Below, in pieces: positions 35,051 to 46,811 of a stretch of DNA of 64,000 nucleotides. The translations under genes and the position numbers were made by a program. The DNA lies in NCBI GenBank assembly GCA_026120185.1, contig JANUWF010001783.1:8213001-8277000 (forward strand), written 5' to 3'. Below the pieces are notes generated by a model. It was not told where the DNA came from and did not search any database. It was given only the letters and a program-made list of their open reading frames with translations. Source of the DNA: Voacanga thouarsii (taxonomy: Eukaryota > Streptophyta > Magnoliopsida > Gentianales > Apocynaceae). How positions within the stretch are numbered: position 1 is the stretch's first letter; each line of letters starts with the position of its first letter.

Positions 35051-36831
35051 CTATATACAAGATGGAAGAGTGACTTTTGATATCCATTCTTTCTTAGATC
35101 CTCGGGGGTTAGTAATCATTCCTTTAATTCTCCACACTGTTTTTACCCTGTATTCTTCTTTCTTCCTAATATAACACCTGGATGCGTTGTGTCTATTTTT
35201 ACCACAATACATGCAACAAGTATTGGTTATATATGAAGAGTTAGCTTTCACAAAATTAGATTTGTAATTTTAATCTTTGTTCATATGCCTATATCTAAGA
35301 CCATTTCTGTCTCCAGCTACACGTTGCATTCCAAGCAATTTATCTAGATTGTTTTTACCATTTGTAAACTTCTCAATGCATATAGAGAGATCATCAACTT
35401 TTTTTTTTATATCATCAAAGTCACTAAGTATAATTTCAAGAGATATCACTTTGTCACATGAGCATTTGTTCTCAAGTGACATACAATACAAAGAAGTTAA
35501 GAAAACATCCTTTCCAAAATATGAACAATTAATGGAATCAAGTAGAGTTTTTTTCTCACTCAACAGCTTAGCATTGTTATCTAACAAGGAATCAATTTTT
35601 ATTTTTATTTCCTTATTTCTTCTAGACAACTTTTTAAGTGCATGGAATATGTCAACAAGAAGCTCACTCGAATCATCTGAATTTTCACAAGCAGAATCGT
35701 GTAGTTCAATTATAGAATTAGAAGGAGTAAGCTTTACCTTTTTTCCTATGGCCATGAAGCATATATTGGTTGTTTCATCTTTAGATTCACTATGTTCTTC
35801 AATTCCGAATCCATCTTGATCCTAAGTGCCGATCAGTCTTTTTCCTTTCTTAGCCTTAATGTCCTTTCTTTTCTTTTTGTTATGCTTGACCTCCCTTTCT
35901 TTTGCTATTGGACAGTCAGCAACAAAATGTTTTGTGCTTTTATACTCATAATATTAAAGTTTGAAGGATGAAGTTTATCCTTTCTTTTTAACAAATTTCT
36001 TGCCTCTATTGAATTTTCTTTTTCTGAACATCTTCCTGAATTTTCTAGCAACCATAGCTAATTCTTCGATGTCTAAATCAATGCCATAGTCACTTTTTGA
36101 TTATTCACTGTTAACTTCATCAGCAGTAGCTCTTAAGGCAATTCCTCTTTTACCTTTATCATCGTCATCATGATCTTGAAACTTTTTTAGTTTCATTTCA
36201 TGAGTCAAAAGGGATCCAATCAGTTCTTCAATTGGTAGATTGTTCAAGTCTTTAGATTCTTCCACAGCCAAGGTCTTAAGTTGCTAGCTTTTTGTAAGGC
36301 ATCGAGTATTTTTCTATTTTGCTCTCCAAGGGAATAGATTTCCCTATATGTCTTTAATCCATTCATAATGTTTGTGAATCTAGTGAACATATTAATTATA
36401 TTCGCATTTGGTTTCATAGTAAACAACTCGTAGTCATGGACCAAGAGTCCTAACTTTGATTCCTTGATTTGTCCCCTCATGGGTGACTTTAAGTAACTTC
36501 CATATTTCATGAGCTGAATCATAACCATTGACCCGGTTGTATTCATTTGTATCAAGGGCATAGCACAATATGTTCATTACCTGGAAGTTTAGGGTCATTT
36601 TTATGTATCCTCACTATCATATTCATCATTTTGTTTAGGAATTTTTCTACCTTCGACAATTTTGAATGGAACAAATGGTCCATTTTCAATAAGATTCCAT
36701 AGCTCAAAATTAATTAAGCATACATAAATTTTCATTCTATTTTTCTAGAATGTATAGTTTCTTCCATTGAACAATGGTGGTCTGTTAGTTAAAGACCCCT
36801 CAATATATGGTGGGGACAAAGTGTTTGCCAT
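35051..36831 (-). pseudogene. Element F gag (Sirevirus type)
   Basis: The start is taken at 36831, where the frame opens MANTLSPPYI, 50 bases inside the PBS. The N-terminal retrotransposon-gag segment continues at 36244-36561 (KESKLGLLVHDYELF, MFTRFTNIMNGLK). A basic region follows, then a long Ser/Asp-rich and coiled segment at 35270-35755, then a zinc knuckle of C-M-Y-C start (about 35175-35217). A gag of roughly 550-600 codons is typical of Sireviruses. Stops at about 35270 and 35830 and several frameshifts break it. Confidence 0.8.
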
Positions 36832-36881
36832 CTGGATCTTTCCTACAAGGCTATTAGGCAAAAAATAATATAGACCAATGC

Positions 36882-36893
36882 TCTGATACTAAT
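36882..36893 (-). other. Primer binding site of element F (tRNA-Met)
   Basis: The minus strand reads TAGTATCAGAGC, one change from the tRNA-iMet complement TGGTATCAGAGC, placed directly beside the 5' LTR. Confidence 0.85.
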
Positions 36894-38275
36894 TGATAAA
36901 CCTTAGAGGGGATGAATAAGATTTATGGCAAACAAAAATAGATTTTTAAAGATTTTCTAAAATCTAAAAAGAACTCGAAAGTTGGTGAGTTTCAACAGAG
37001 AAGCTTTTCTATCCAAATTTAAATGCAATTAGGGATCTTTCAAAGTTCTACCGAAAGATATGTCCAAGGAGACAAATAGTGGATCGATATCCAGATCTTA
37101 CTTCAACATAAATATATTAAATCAAATCAGTAAATGCAGATAGAGATGCTATGTTTTCTAATTAGATGAACAGTGAAATTTCAGTTATATAGATTGAAAT
37201 AAATGCAAGAGAATGGACCTAAAGATTTATAGTTTTTCAATCCTCAAATAATCTACATCCACTACCTTAAGCACATACTTAAAGATTTTAACTTAGTCAC
37301 TAAAACCTTTTTCCCAAATCAATGGTGGTAAGTAACACCAATCTTACAATAGATGGTCACCACACTTAGTTTTACTCCCAATCTTTATATACCCAACAAT
37401 CAAGACTCAACCCAACTGGGTTTTACTTCCTTAACCTTGTCATAGTTCAGATTTATGAGAGAATACAGATTGAGCAAATATACACCAAATAAAGCAACTT
37501 TACCTTTGTACCTTTAGAACAATGAATCTCACTTTGAAGCACAATATAGATAATGGATTCTTGTGTTTCAAGTGTCTTTGGATGTTTATAAAAGTGTTAG
37601 TGCAAATCCCTTACTGAAAATAGTATTTAAATGACTTTTATAAGGATAGTAATCAAAGACACAATGGCTAGTTACAACTAATTGCTACTGTCAACTTTTG
37701 TAGGATTTTGAACTCACAAAGTAAAAAATTGTGCGTCCGAAAAGTGCATCCAAAACAATATTTTGTGCCACGAAGTATATTTTAAACAGCTTTCAATTTT
37801 GGCAATTTGGAAGCAAGCTTTGGAGGGCGTTTTGGATTCAAATGTCTAGTTCAAAAATGACTTTACCAAAGTCCAAAATAAAACTTTTCTTCTAAAATTC
37901 TTTTTACGGACAAAAAACATGGATAAGAAGAATATACTCTTTTTGAAATAGTTTTGAGTGCTTCAATATGGAATAAATTGAATTTAAGGTAAAAAGATAT
38001 AGGAAATACAAATGATACCTTAACCATAATTTTTCAATCTATAATTCTTCAAGAATCTCCATAGTATGCAACTTCTTCATGAGGATTTTTTACTCGATCA
38101 ATCCTTTTTGTACCTTATTATTTATAAGTTGCTTATCAATCCTTTTTGTAAGACTTGAAGAACTGTGATTAAGCATGTCATAATCCAAAAAGCTTATCAC
38201 ATATAAATCACACGTGTCAATCGACATCAATGTTTGTCATTTATTAAAACATAAGAGAACGCCTTTTGGGCTAAC
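36894..38275 (-). repeat. Element F 5' LTR
   Basis: A 1382 bp LTR with minus-strand start TGTTAGCCC at 38275 and end GGTTTATCA at 36894. The right flank ATTTT (38276-38280) duplicates 27515-27519. Confidence 0.9.
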
Positions 38276-38280
38276 AATTT

Positions 38281-39604
38281 TGTATAGGAACATCTGGTTA
38301 TGCCTCTTTAGGCTCCTCAATTGGGGTACTTGAACTTGAAGTATCAATCAACTTCTCTTCCAATTCCACCTTACTAGAAACCTTAGTGGATATGCTTTGT
38401 TCGTTCTCCAAGTACCTAGCATAAGTACTAATAAGTACCTTTTTGCTCTTAGGGATGATAAAAGTATCTACCCCTTATTCCTTTTGGATATCCTACGAAG
38501 TAGCACAATTCTAATCTTGGGTCTAGCTTACTTCCTTTAGTCAGTACATATGCTGGACGACCCCATGCCTTGAGATGGTTTATACTGAACTTTTGCCCAG
38601 TCCACATCTCATAGGGTGTCTTAGGCACTGACTTAGAAGATACCAAGTTCAGAATAAATGCTATTGTTTCCAGAACATACCTCCAAAAAGAAATAGGAAG
38701 AATTGCATGACTCATCATACTTCTGACCATTTCCATTAATGTTCTATTTCTTCTCTCAGCTACTCCATTCTGCTGGGAAGTCCTAAATGCAGTTAGCTGA
38801 GATACTATACCTTGATGTACCAAGTAGTCTTTGAATTTACTAAGGAGATATTTTTCACAATGATCCGATCTTAACATTTTGATTATTTTACCTGTTTGAC
38901 GCTCCACCTCAACTTTAAATTCTTTGAATTTATCAAATGAGTCAGACTTGAGCCTCATCAAGTAAACATAACCAAAATGCGTGTGATCATCTATGAACGT
39001 GATGAAGTATTCATAACCTCCTCTAGCAGGGGGAGACATAGGACCATAAACATTAGTATAAATTAACTATAATATTTCCTTGGCCCTTTTCGCTTTTTGA
39101 GAAAAGGACCTTTTGGTCATTTTACCCTTAAGACGAGATTCACACTGAGGTCATTCCTTCAATTTTAATGAGTCTAAAGATCCATTTTGGATTAACCTCT
39201 AAATCTAATTAGGATTTATATGTCCTCATCTCAAGTATCATAAATAAGAGTTATTTGATGTGGCCTTTCTCTTCTTATTATTAGGTTTCGTCTGAGTATT
39301 ATTTATTTGACAATTAATATGATTTATATAGAAAAGATTCCCATATATGTTTTCAGAACAAATAATATTTCCATTTCTACTTATTGAAATATCAGAATAG
39401 AAAGAAACAAAATATCCTTGATTAATCAATTTTGAAACTGAAATTAAATTCTATTTAAAACTAAAAACATATAAAATATCTTTTAAAACTAAAGTCCTAT
39501 TACATTCAAATAAAAGCTCCAAGTCTCTCACTGCTTCAACCCACACTTATGTTCCGTTGCCCACTCTTAGTCCATGCTATCCTCTACTGAGTCGCTTTAT
39601 CCTG
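38281..39604 (-). pseudogene. Element G integrase and pre-integrase
   Basis: ORF 38449-39039 is the longest integrase piece: GGYEYFITFIDD, the LRSDHCEKY segment with the second Asp, and QNGVAERRNRTL with the Glu. Just upstream the HTDxxGP motif reads TNVYGPM, so the first Asp is Asn and catalysis is lost. 39238-39429 is the pre-integrase region. The MITE-like insertion at 39605 separates it from gag. Element F sits just downstream at 38275. Confidence 0.85.
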
Positions 39605-40262
39605 GGGTGTTCATTATTCAGTTTGAACCGAAAAATCGAACCGAACCAATTCCAATTTCGATTTTAATAAAATTCAGTTCAGTTCGGTTCGGTTCGATTT
39701 TAGAGTTTATATAAAAATTAAGTTCGCTTTTTTATTTTCTAAAATAAAAAATCGAAAAACTGAAAAATCAAATTATATTTTAAAATTTAAAAATATATAA
39801 TTGATATTAAAATATTATTATTTATTTATTTATTTTTATAAATTATGTTTTTTTAAAAATTTCTATTCGATTTCGATTATTTTGGTTTGGTTCGATTTGG
39901 TTTTGTCCAAAATAAAGCCATTAATAATTGATTTTAAGATTTTCATCTTTACAATTTACATCCATGATCATAACTTTCTACTAAAATATTTGGCCCAAAT
40001 CTTTAAAATATTTAGACTTTAATTTATATTACATTTTATATTAGATTTGAATTATAATTTATATTGGACTTTACTTGTTTAAGCTTAAATTTATATTAGG
40101 TTGATAGATCTACTAAATGAGGCATTCAAATTCGATTTAGAACTGAACCGAAATTATTTCAATTCAGTTCTATCGGTTTTCTTTAAACTTCAATTTTAAT
40201 AAAATAATAATAATAACTGAATTTCAAAATCGAAAATCGAATTAAAAACCGAATGAACACCC
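39605..40262. mobile_element. MITE/hAT-like element with GGGTGTTCAT terminal inverted repeats
   Basis: 658 bp starting GGGTGTTCATTATTC and ending with the inverted copy GAATGAACACCC. Inner arms are rich in CGGTTCGG/ATCGAA words, as in many plant hAT-type MITEs. Flanks TTATCCT and TTACCT are an imperfect direct repeat. Homologous H sequence at 21945-21965 runs across the site without it. No transposase ORF. Confidence 0.75.
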
Positions 40263-41213
40263 TTACCTATAAGGAGTTACAGATATGGTCAATGGCTCTG
40301 GAATCAAGAATCCAAGTGGATGATAACCTAACCAATATAAACTCTAAGTATAGAACAATACCTAAAGAGGACTCGACCAAGAAGTCCGGACAATCCTTCT
40401 TGAAGTGTCCTTTCTTGCCACACTTGAAGCACTTGCCATTGGGCTTGTCACTAGGCTTGGACGGACAAGGCTTGGATCCCTTAGACTGGGCCCTTATATT
40501 GTTCTAAGCCTTCTTCTTCTTGAACTTCTTGGGTTTAAACCTAGTTTTAGAAGATAAATCAAAACGAGCAACCAAAATTTTTTACCCAGGCTTCATAATT
40601 TTCTCAACAGCCTGGAGTTCTTTCATCAACTCAGTAAAAGACATATTCAACTTGTTCATGTTATAATTTAACTTGACCTGAGAATATGAATTTGGCAAAG
40701 TCTCAAGAACCATATCAATTTAGCTCTCAACGTCAATTGTTACCCCTAGAACCTCGGCCTTCTTGAAGTGAGCAATCATCTTTAGCATATACTCACGAAC
40801 CGATGCCCCATCAGCCATCCTAGTGTTAATGATTGCTCTAAGAGCTTCTTACCTTGCCAGCCAACTCTTGTCAGCAAACATGGTTTGCAACGAAACATCG
40901 ATGTCATATGCAATAGGCATGTTTTCGTGCTTAGACTGGAGAACATTGGATATGAAAGCCAACATGTAGCATCAAGCCATTTTTTCAGCTTTCTTCCATG
41001 CCTTCTCAGCCTCATGATCCAGGTCCTGAAATCTTCCCCAATTTTAGGACAGCGATTGGTCAAAACATGCTTGTACTCTTCCACAGTGAGTACTATGTTC
41101 AAATTTATTTTCCAATCAACGTAGTTAGGTCTAATTAAATTATTCTCCTTGAAAATAATGGACAAATGACGAAAACTAGACATTTCTGTTGATTGGGAAA
41201 AAAAAAACTTCAT
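40263..41213 (-). pseudogene. Element G gag
   Basis: Starts at 41213, or more likely the second Met (about 41183) that matches the H and P gag starts. The N terminus has the NLIRPNYVDWKINLNIVL segment typical of copia gag (UBN2/gag family). The C-terminal zinc knuckle CFKCGKKGHFKKDC is intact at 40390-40431, followed by basic residues. A frame change after about residue 62, and more near 40600-40780, break the reading frame. Its middle is homologous to H gag at the site where G itself inserted into H. Confidence 0.85.
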
Positions 41214-42437
41214 TCAGAAAAATATTTGTTTTGAAAAAACCACATGGAAATGTACATTTAAAACATTATATTATTTCTATGATATGGTTAACCTATTAAA
41301 ACCATTATCAAAAATTGATAAAGCTTTGTAGGAAGGTTAACAATTTTGTAAGATAAGTGTATAACTACAACAAATAAATTAAATTTCTTTAATAGGTAAT
41401 GATCTAGAAATAGTTCCACCGATCGAATAGTCACTACTCTCACCACTTACGGATAATCCAGTATTAATGCCTCCAATGATAGGTTGGCCGACATTAACAC
41501 TTACCCTAGACTTTAATTATAATTTTCCATTAGTTCTAGATTCTCGTGAAATCCATCCTATAAGAGTTCATACTCAGAATGACAAGAGAAAATCCACAAT
41601 CTCTAATAGGAATTCATTATGAAAGCCATGGGGCCGTTAGATCCCCTTTTCCACTTAAACTTTTGAAAAAAATGGGTTCTTAGGAAAAACGTTTCCTTAA
41701 AATTAATTGATTTTTATTAACTTTAGTGAAAATCCAAAAATTCAACTATTATTTTATATGTTAAGGATAAAACATTTTAAGAAAATAAATTATGAATTAC
41801 TTAAGTTAAAACTATTTTTTAGGAGCTAAATTTAAAATACTTAAATTCAAAATTATTCTCCATGTCAAAGATAAAACCCTTTGGGAGAATAAACCATGAA
41901 TTTATTTTAAATTACTTAGTTCCATTTTTAAAACGTTTTCCATAATTATTTTTTTTAGAGAAAAATTAATTTCTCAAAAACCTTTGTGCATTTAATCACA
42001 AAATTAAATATAATAGATATGCTCCAAATATAAAATTTTTACATGTAATGAATTGAACATCATAATAATAATAATAATAAATTTAAAATAATCTCGTTTA
42101 ATCCTAAGGTAGTTCTGCTTTTACTAACCATTTTCATACAAAATTATTTAAATCCATAAATAAACCATTACAAGAAAATAACCTCATGTGATATGGGCCC
42201 CAAAAGTAAAAGAAATTACAAGAAAATAAAATAGGAAAAACATCAGAAGACCCGAAAACCTAATCCAATTAGTGCACAAGCCATCTGTGGATTTTCTACA
42301 TCTATCTGCGGCTTCAAGTATCAAAATACCTTAAGCCACGGGAATCTGGCCATGGCTTTGCGGATTCACATGAACCACCCGTGGTTTTGGGAGAACTACT
42401 TCTCCCATCTGACGGTAGCTTGGCCCCTAGTTGGTCG
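41214..42437 (-). other. Leader of element G, main part
   Basis: Noncoding sequence between gag and PBS, continued at 50957-51035 and 52499-52785 once P and S2 are removed; about 1.6 kb in all. Homologous to the H leader 55025-56906. Near 42270-42400 it has several AGCCA/GGCC-type words. GGTCG (42433-42437) is P's left TSD. Confidence 0.65.
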
Positions 42438-43965
42438 TGTTGGGAATATGCCCTAGAGTCAATTTATACTTATACTATTGTCATTATATTTTATATAATA
42501 ATATGAGGCTTTCCTTTCCATGAATAGTGAGTTTTGTTTTGTTGGTCATCAAGTACGTGACTTGATAGTAAAACCCTACAATGAATACAATGACTATTCT
42601 AAAACTGTCCATGATCGATTATTATTATTGGAATAATAATAAATTAAGATTAGTATGTTTGTGACTTGATGGCTATGTTTTATTGGCCATGGATATTTGT
42701 GATATCGAGTCAAGACATAAATAAATGTTAGAGAACATTGTATTAGACATGAGCCACTGTGAGAGTACTTCATGGAATATGTCATAAGTACTTTCTAGCC
42801 ATAATAATATTGAAAGTCCTTCGACCTAAATTCATCATAGTTTCCTACTTGATAAATTCTATATTTTGACATTGTCTAAAGTTGTCTTTAACCAGATAAT
42901 AAATTAGACTACTGTTGGATATAGAATAAATCAAGGAGAGGAATATGATTGATTGTGAAGGAATTTGTCCCTCTCAGTTATGGGAGAGATATCCATGGGC
43001 CCCTTGATAAGTTAGACTGTTAAAAATGCATGGCCGTGCTGAAATATATCAATCTAGGATATTGATATCATTTGTTTGAATAGTCTACTATGAAATCAAG
43101 AAATAATTGATTAAGCTTAATAAGGATGATATGCTCCGTGCCTTATGCTTAATCTGGATATCGTGTGACAAAAGGACTAGATATAAAATTATGGTTTGGT
43201 TCAAAGAGATCACCGATCTTCATTTAACCTGGATAGTTATAATGTTTTGCTAGAAACCGCTTATAACTTGTGGGCCATTTAAATATGATTTAAGCACACT
43301 GCCAGTGTTAAATGAACATATAGGGTCACACAATAAGCGAACTTGTTAGGTTATTTTTCTGGTGACCAGGTTCGATGAATCTGGAAATATGTCTAAGTTA
43401 ATCGTACTTAGAAAATTTACCAGATACAATGAATCTAGAAATATGTCCACATTCGATGTATCTGGATGATGTCCAGATTATAAGAATCTGACTCAGTAAA
43501 TTAATTAGTTAAATTACCGAGATAATGGCAGAATCTTATCATATCAGTTTTAATTTAATTTAAATTTAAATTAGAATATGATAAGATATTATTAGGGTTG
43601 GACTCTAAGAGGTTTGGGGGTTTTTAAGAAAACCCTAGTCGTCTTTTCAATAGTCCAATTTTTCGGTTGAGAACATTCGTGCCATTCTCTACCAGAAAAG
43701 AAAAAAAAACCTCTCAAACCCTAGGCGCTAGCACTCCCCGGGTATCGAGTGAGTTCGCGGTGTGTATCCGATAGAGGACGTTCGCATACTGCAGCGTCTG
43801 GTGATTGTTCGGGTTGAACGTACAACAGCGCAATCAGAATCGAAGGATTTCGATTACAGCAACCAGAGGTAATTCTTAAACCTTAGATCTTCTTAATCGT
43901 TTACTTGGGTCTTCGGGAAGGATTCGTGGATGTTTTTCGCGTTTAGAAATCCACGAATTCTAACA
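42438..43965 (+). repeat. Element P 5' LTR
   Basis: 1528 bp, starts TGTTGGGAATATG and ends GAATTCTAACA. It should contain the promoter; a transcribed leader with an aaaccctag-type segment lies in the last 350 bp. Confidence 0.95.
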
Positions 43966-43966
43966 G

Positions 43967-43978
43967 TGGTATCAGAGC
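43967..43978 (+). other. Primer binding site of element P (tRNA-Met)
   Basis: TGGTATCAGAGC, a perfect complement of the 3' end of initiator tRNA-Met, one base after the LTR. Confidence 0.95.
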
Positions 43979-45401
43979 CAGGTTGCTAAACGATTAGGTT
44001 GATTCATCTGTGTTAATCGTATTGTTGAATACATGTATGATATGTATATATGAATTTAAACGGTATGTATCAGCATGTTCGCATGATTATGATTTTAGAA
44101 TACTTAGCATGCAGACTGCCTGAATTAGGTTTAATATGTGCGTCTTAGTCACCTGATCAGACCAGATTAGTTGCAGATTGTCTGTAAATTAGTCTATTTT
44201 AATATGATATGGTATCGTAAGCATGCTATCCGTCATTCTATATTTGTGAATTATTTTTATTAATCGGCCATGATAATATGTTATCTGTATAAATATGATT
44301 AAAAGAATGCATATTGTCTGTAATATGAATTTTCACGACAATGGTTACTAAGGGGTCTGAACGTTAATTTGATTAATATTCAGAAATCGGAAGGCAAAAT
44401 CTCATTCAATGAGAGAAGGAAAAATCGTTTTTCCTTCCGGGGGCGCTGCCCCCTTGACCCCTACCCGCTGATCGGCCAGCGGGACCTCTGCCAGGGGCAC
44501 TGCCCCTTGACCCCGCCAGGGGCGTTGTCCCTTGGAACCCCAACTAACTATTCGTTGTGTGTTATTCGTCAGTGTTTTTTATTGTAGTTGTGGATTATTT
44601 TGAATAGTGCATAGCATGGCCCGTTTTATCCCAATGTGATTGGCTGGTTACATTATGGTTGTTTTAAGTTGTAATTTTTAAATACGGCCTGCGTGTCATT
44701 TTTCATTGTTGTAAAATTGTACTACTTTCCTAGAATAGGAATTATTTTAATTTTACTATCCAATGTAAAAAAAGACAGCAACCGACATTTACAACCAAGG
44801 AGGAGTATGCTCAAGGCATTAGAGAATGCTTAAGGAGTTCATATATCTAGATTGACCACCTTGATCTTCACTTTGCTCGTGATGATCAACATAGGTTATG
44901 GGCCATGCTATGTCACTTTTATTTATGTCTTGCATGCATATTTGATATGTTTATTTCCTGCTTACTACAATCAAATTTTTTTAAAAAAAAAATTTAAGTG
45001 TTAAATGCCTTCCAAAATCAAACACTTGTTATTACTTGGATCATCATATGGTCATTCCTACCAAAGTAGGATGCTTTTGATTATCTGAGTGAGATAAGAT
45101 GGAAAATAGTTTTCCATATGTTTGATATGGTTTGACTTAACTAGGCTATCAAAATGGTTTTGGGCCCAGGGCATTTTATGAGATATTTTTAGCTGGGACA
45201 TTTGATGTCTATCTCATTTAAAATTAGAGTTTTATTTAATTATAAGATTAAAGCCAAGCTTACTTATGATTAAAATAAAATATTTTTCCCCACTACGAAA
45301 CATCAAAATGTTGAAGTTTCAAAAAGTTTAAATGCTTTTAGTGGGAGTTTTTCGTTAGAGTCTCAAAAATTAATTACTTTGCATATTTTTGTATGTAGAT
45401 A
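43979..45401 (+). other. Element P leader with GC-rich repeats
   Basis: A 1.4 kb untranslated leader. At 44436-44540 a GC-rich patch contains repeated, partly self-complementary words of the GGGGCxCTGCCCCTTGACCCC kind in an otherwise AT-rich sequence; it could fold strongly in the genomic RNA. The 72-codon ORF across it has no domain. Confidence 0.7.
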
Positions 45402-46231
45402 ATGGCAACAAACAGTTGGAATAATTCATTGCGATCCGTGCTTGAGAAAGACAAGCTTAGTGGGACTAACTTTCTTGATTGGGCACGAAACTTAAGAATT
45501 GTTCTTAAGCAAGAAAAAAGGCTCTATGTTCTTGAAAATCCTATTCCCCCTGCTCCAGCAAATAACGCCTCAAAAGCTGAAAAGGATGCTTATAGTAAGC
45601 ACAAAGATGACTCCAACTATGTTACTTGCCTCATGCTAGCAACCATGAACTCTGAACTTCAAAAACGATTTGAAGAAGCAGAGGCATATGACATGATTGT
45701 GCATCTCAAGGAAATGTTCCAAGAGCAAGCACGACAAGAGAGATTTGAAACTCACAGGGCGTTAAATGCATGTAAGATGGTTTCTGGCACCTCGGTAAGT
45801 GCTCATGTCCTTAAAATGAAGGGCTATCTAGATCATCTTGATAAGCTTGGTGCTCCTGTTAATCATGACATGGCCACGGATTGATCTTGGGCTCTTTACC
45901 TGCTGAGTATGACCAGTTTGTCATGAATTTTAACATGCATAATATGGAGAAATCCATTACTGAATTGCATGGGTTGCTAAAACAAGCTGAACTGAACATT
46001 AAGAAGAATACTTCTAGTGTTTTAATGGTTCAAAAAGGGAAAGGCAAAATGAACAACCAAAAGGGCAAAGTCATGTCTAGTAAGGGTAAGGACAAGGCAA
46101 AGTCCAAGTTCAAGCCCAAACCTAAGGCCAAGACACCAAAGGAGGGAGCTTGCCACCATTGTGGAGAACAAGGACATTGGTTAAGAAATTGCAAGCTCTA
46201 TTTGGAAGCAAAGAAAAAGAAGGACAGGTGA
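45402..46231 (+). pseudogene. Element P gag
   Basis: Capsid and nucleocapsid protein, in two registers: 45402-45884 (N terminus, with LSGTNFLDWARNLRIVL) and 45881-46231 (LGSLPAEYDQF through a CHHCGEQGHWLRNC zinc knuckle at 46151-46192, then a basic tail). The frames overlap by four bases at 45881-45884, so loss of a single base separates them; repaired length would be about 275 codons, normal for copia. The start ATG follows a G/C-poor leader. Gag would assemble cytoplasmic virus-like particles and package the RNA. Confidence 0.9.
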
Positions 46232-46286
46232 GACTGCGCTTCGGGTATTTATGTTATTGAAATTAATTTATCTACTTCGATTCATG

Positions 46287-46811
46287 GGTATTGGATACCG
46301 GTTGTGGATCTCACATTTGTGTAAATGTGCAGGGTCTAAAAAGGAGTAGAGCTTTGGCAAAAGGCGAGGTGGACCTACGAGTTGCGAATGGAGCAAAAGT
46401 TGCTGCGATGAGCTGTAGGAACTTTTGAATTAATTTTGCCCGAGTGGGCTTGTTTTAGAACCGAACAATTGTTTTTATGTTCCTGCTATGAGTAGGAATA
46501 TTATTTCAGTTTCTTGTTTGGATTTAGAAGGTTTTGAATTTGTTATTAGGGATAACATTTGCTCCATTAATAAAAACGGCATTTTTTATGGAGATGCTTC
46601 ATTATCGAATGGGCTTTATATTCTAAATCTTCGTGGATCTTCAAACATGTCTATCTATAATATAAATACTAAGAGATTGAAATCCAATGATTTAAATCAG
46701 ACTTACTTCTGGCATTGTCGTTTGGGCCATATAAATGAGAAACGCATAACAAAGCTTCATAATGATGGGCTTCTAAAATCGTTTGATTTAGAAATCTTAC
46801 AAAATATGTGA
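46287..46811 (+). pseudogene. Element P protease and GAG-pre-integrase
   Basis: The aspartic protease active site D-T-G is intact at 46294-46302 (LDTGCGSHICVN). The frame then shifts around 46400-46450. The pre-integrase domain is in ORF 46488-46811, with the FWHCRLGHINEKRI zinc-binding His/Cys motif near its end. A one-base register change at about 46800 separates it from the CDSCLLGK continuation. Confidence 0.88.

Larger units (their letters stand above)
27520..38275 (-). mobile_element. Element F: Sirevirus-type copia retrotransposon
   Basis: A complete minus-strand element of 10.76 kb flanked by perfect ATTTT repeats (27515-27519 and 38276-38280). 5' LTR 36894-38275, tRNA-Met PBS, gag from 36831, protease, integrase, RT, RNase H to about 32100, then a 3.3 kb tail holding an env-like remnant, PPT and 3' LTR 27520-28785. 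Sirevirus (SIRE/Endovir) assignment rests on the VERKNRTLQEM integrase motif, the EYIAAGSCCAQ RNase H motif, a long gag and the extra ORF after pol. All frames are broken. Confidence 0.88.

Noticed and set aside
35277..35819. 180-codon plus-strand ORF
   Set aside because: Antisense to the Sirevirus gag frame 35270-35755, which has family motifs; this strand has none.
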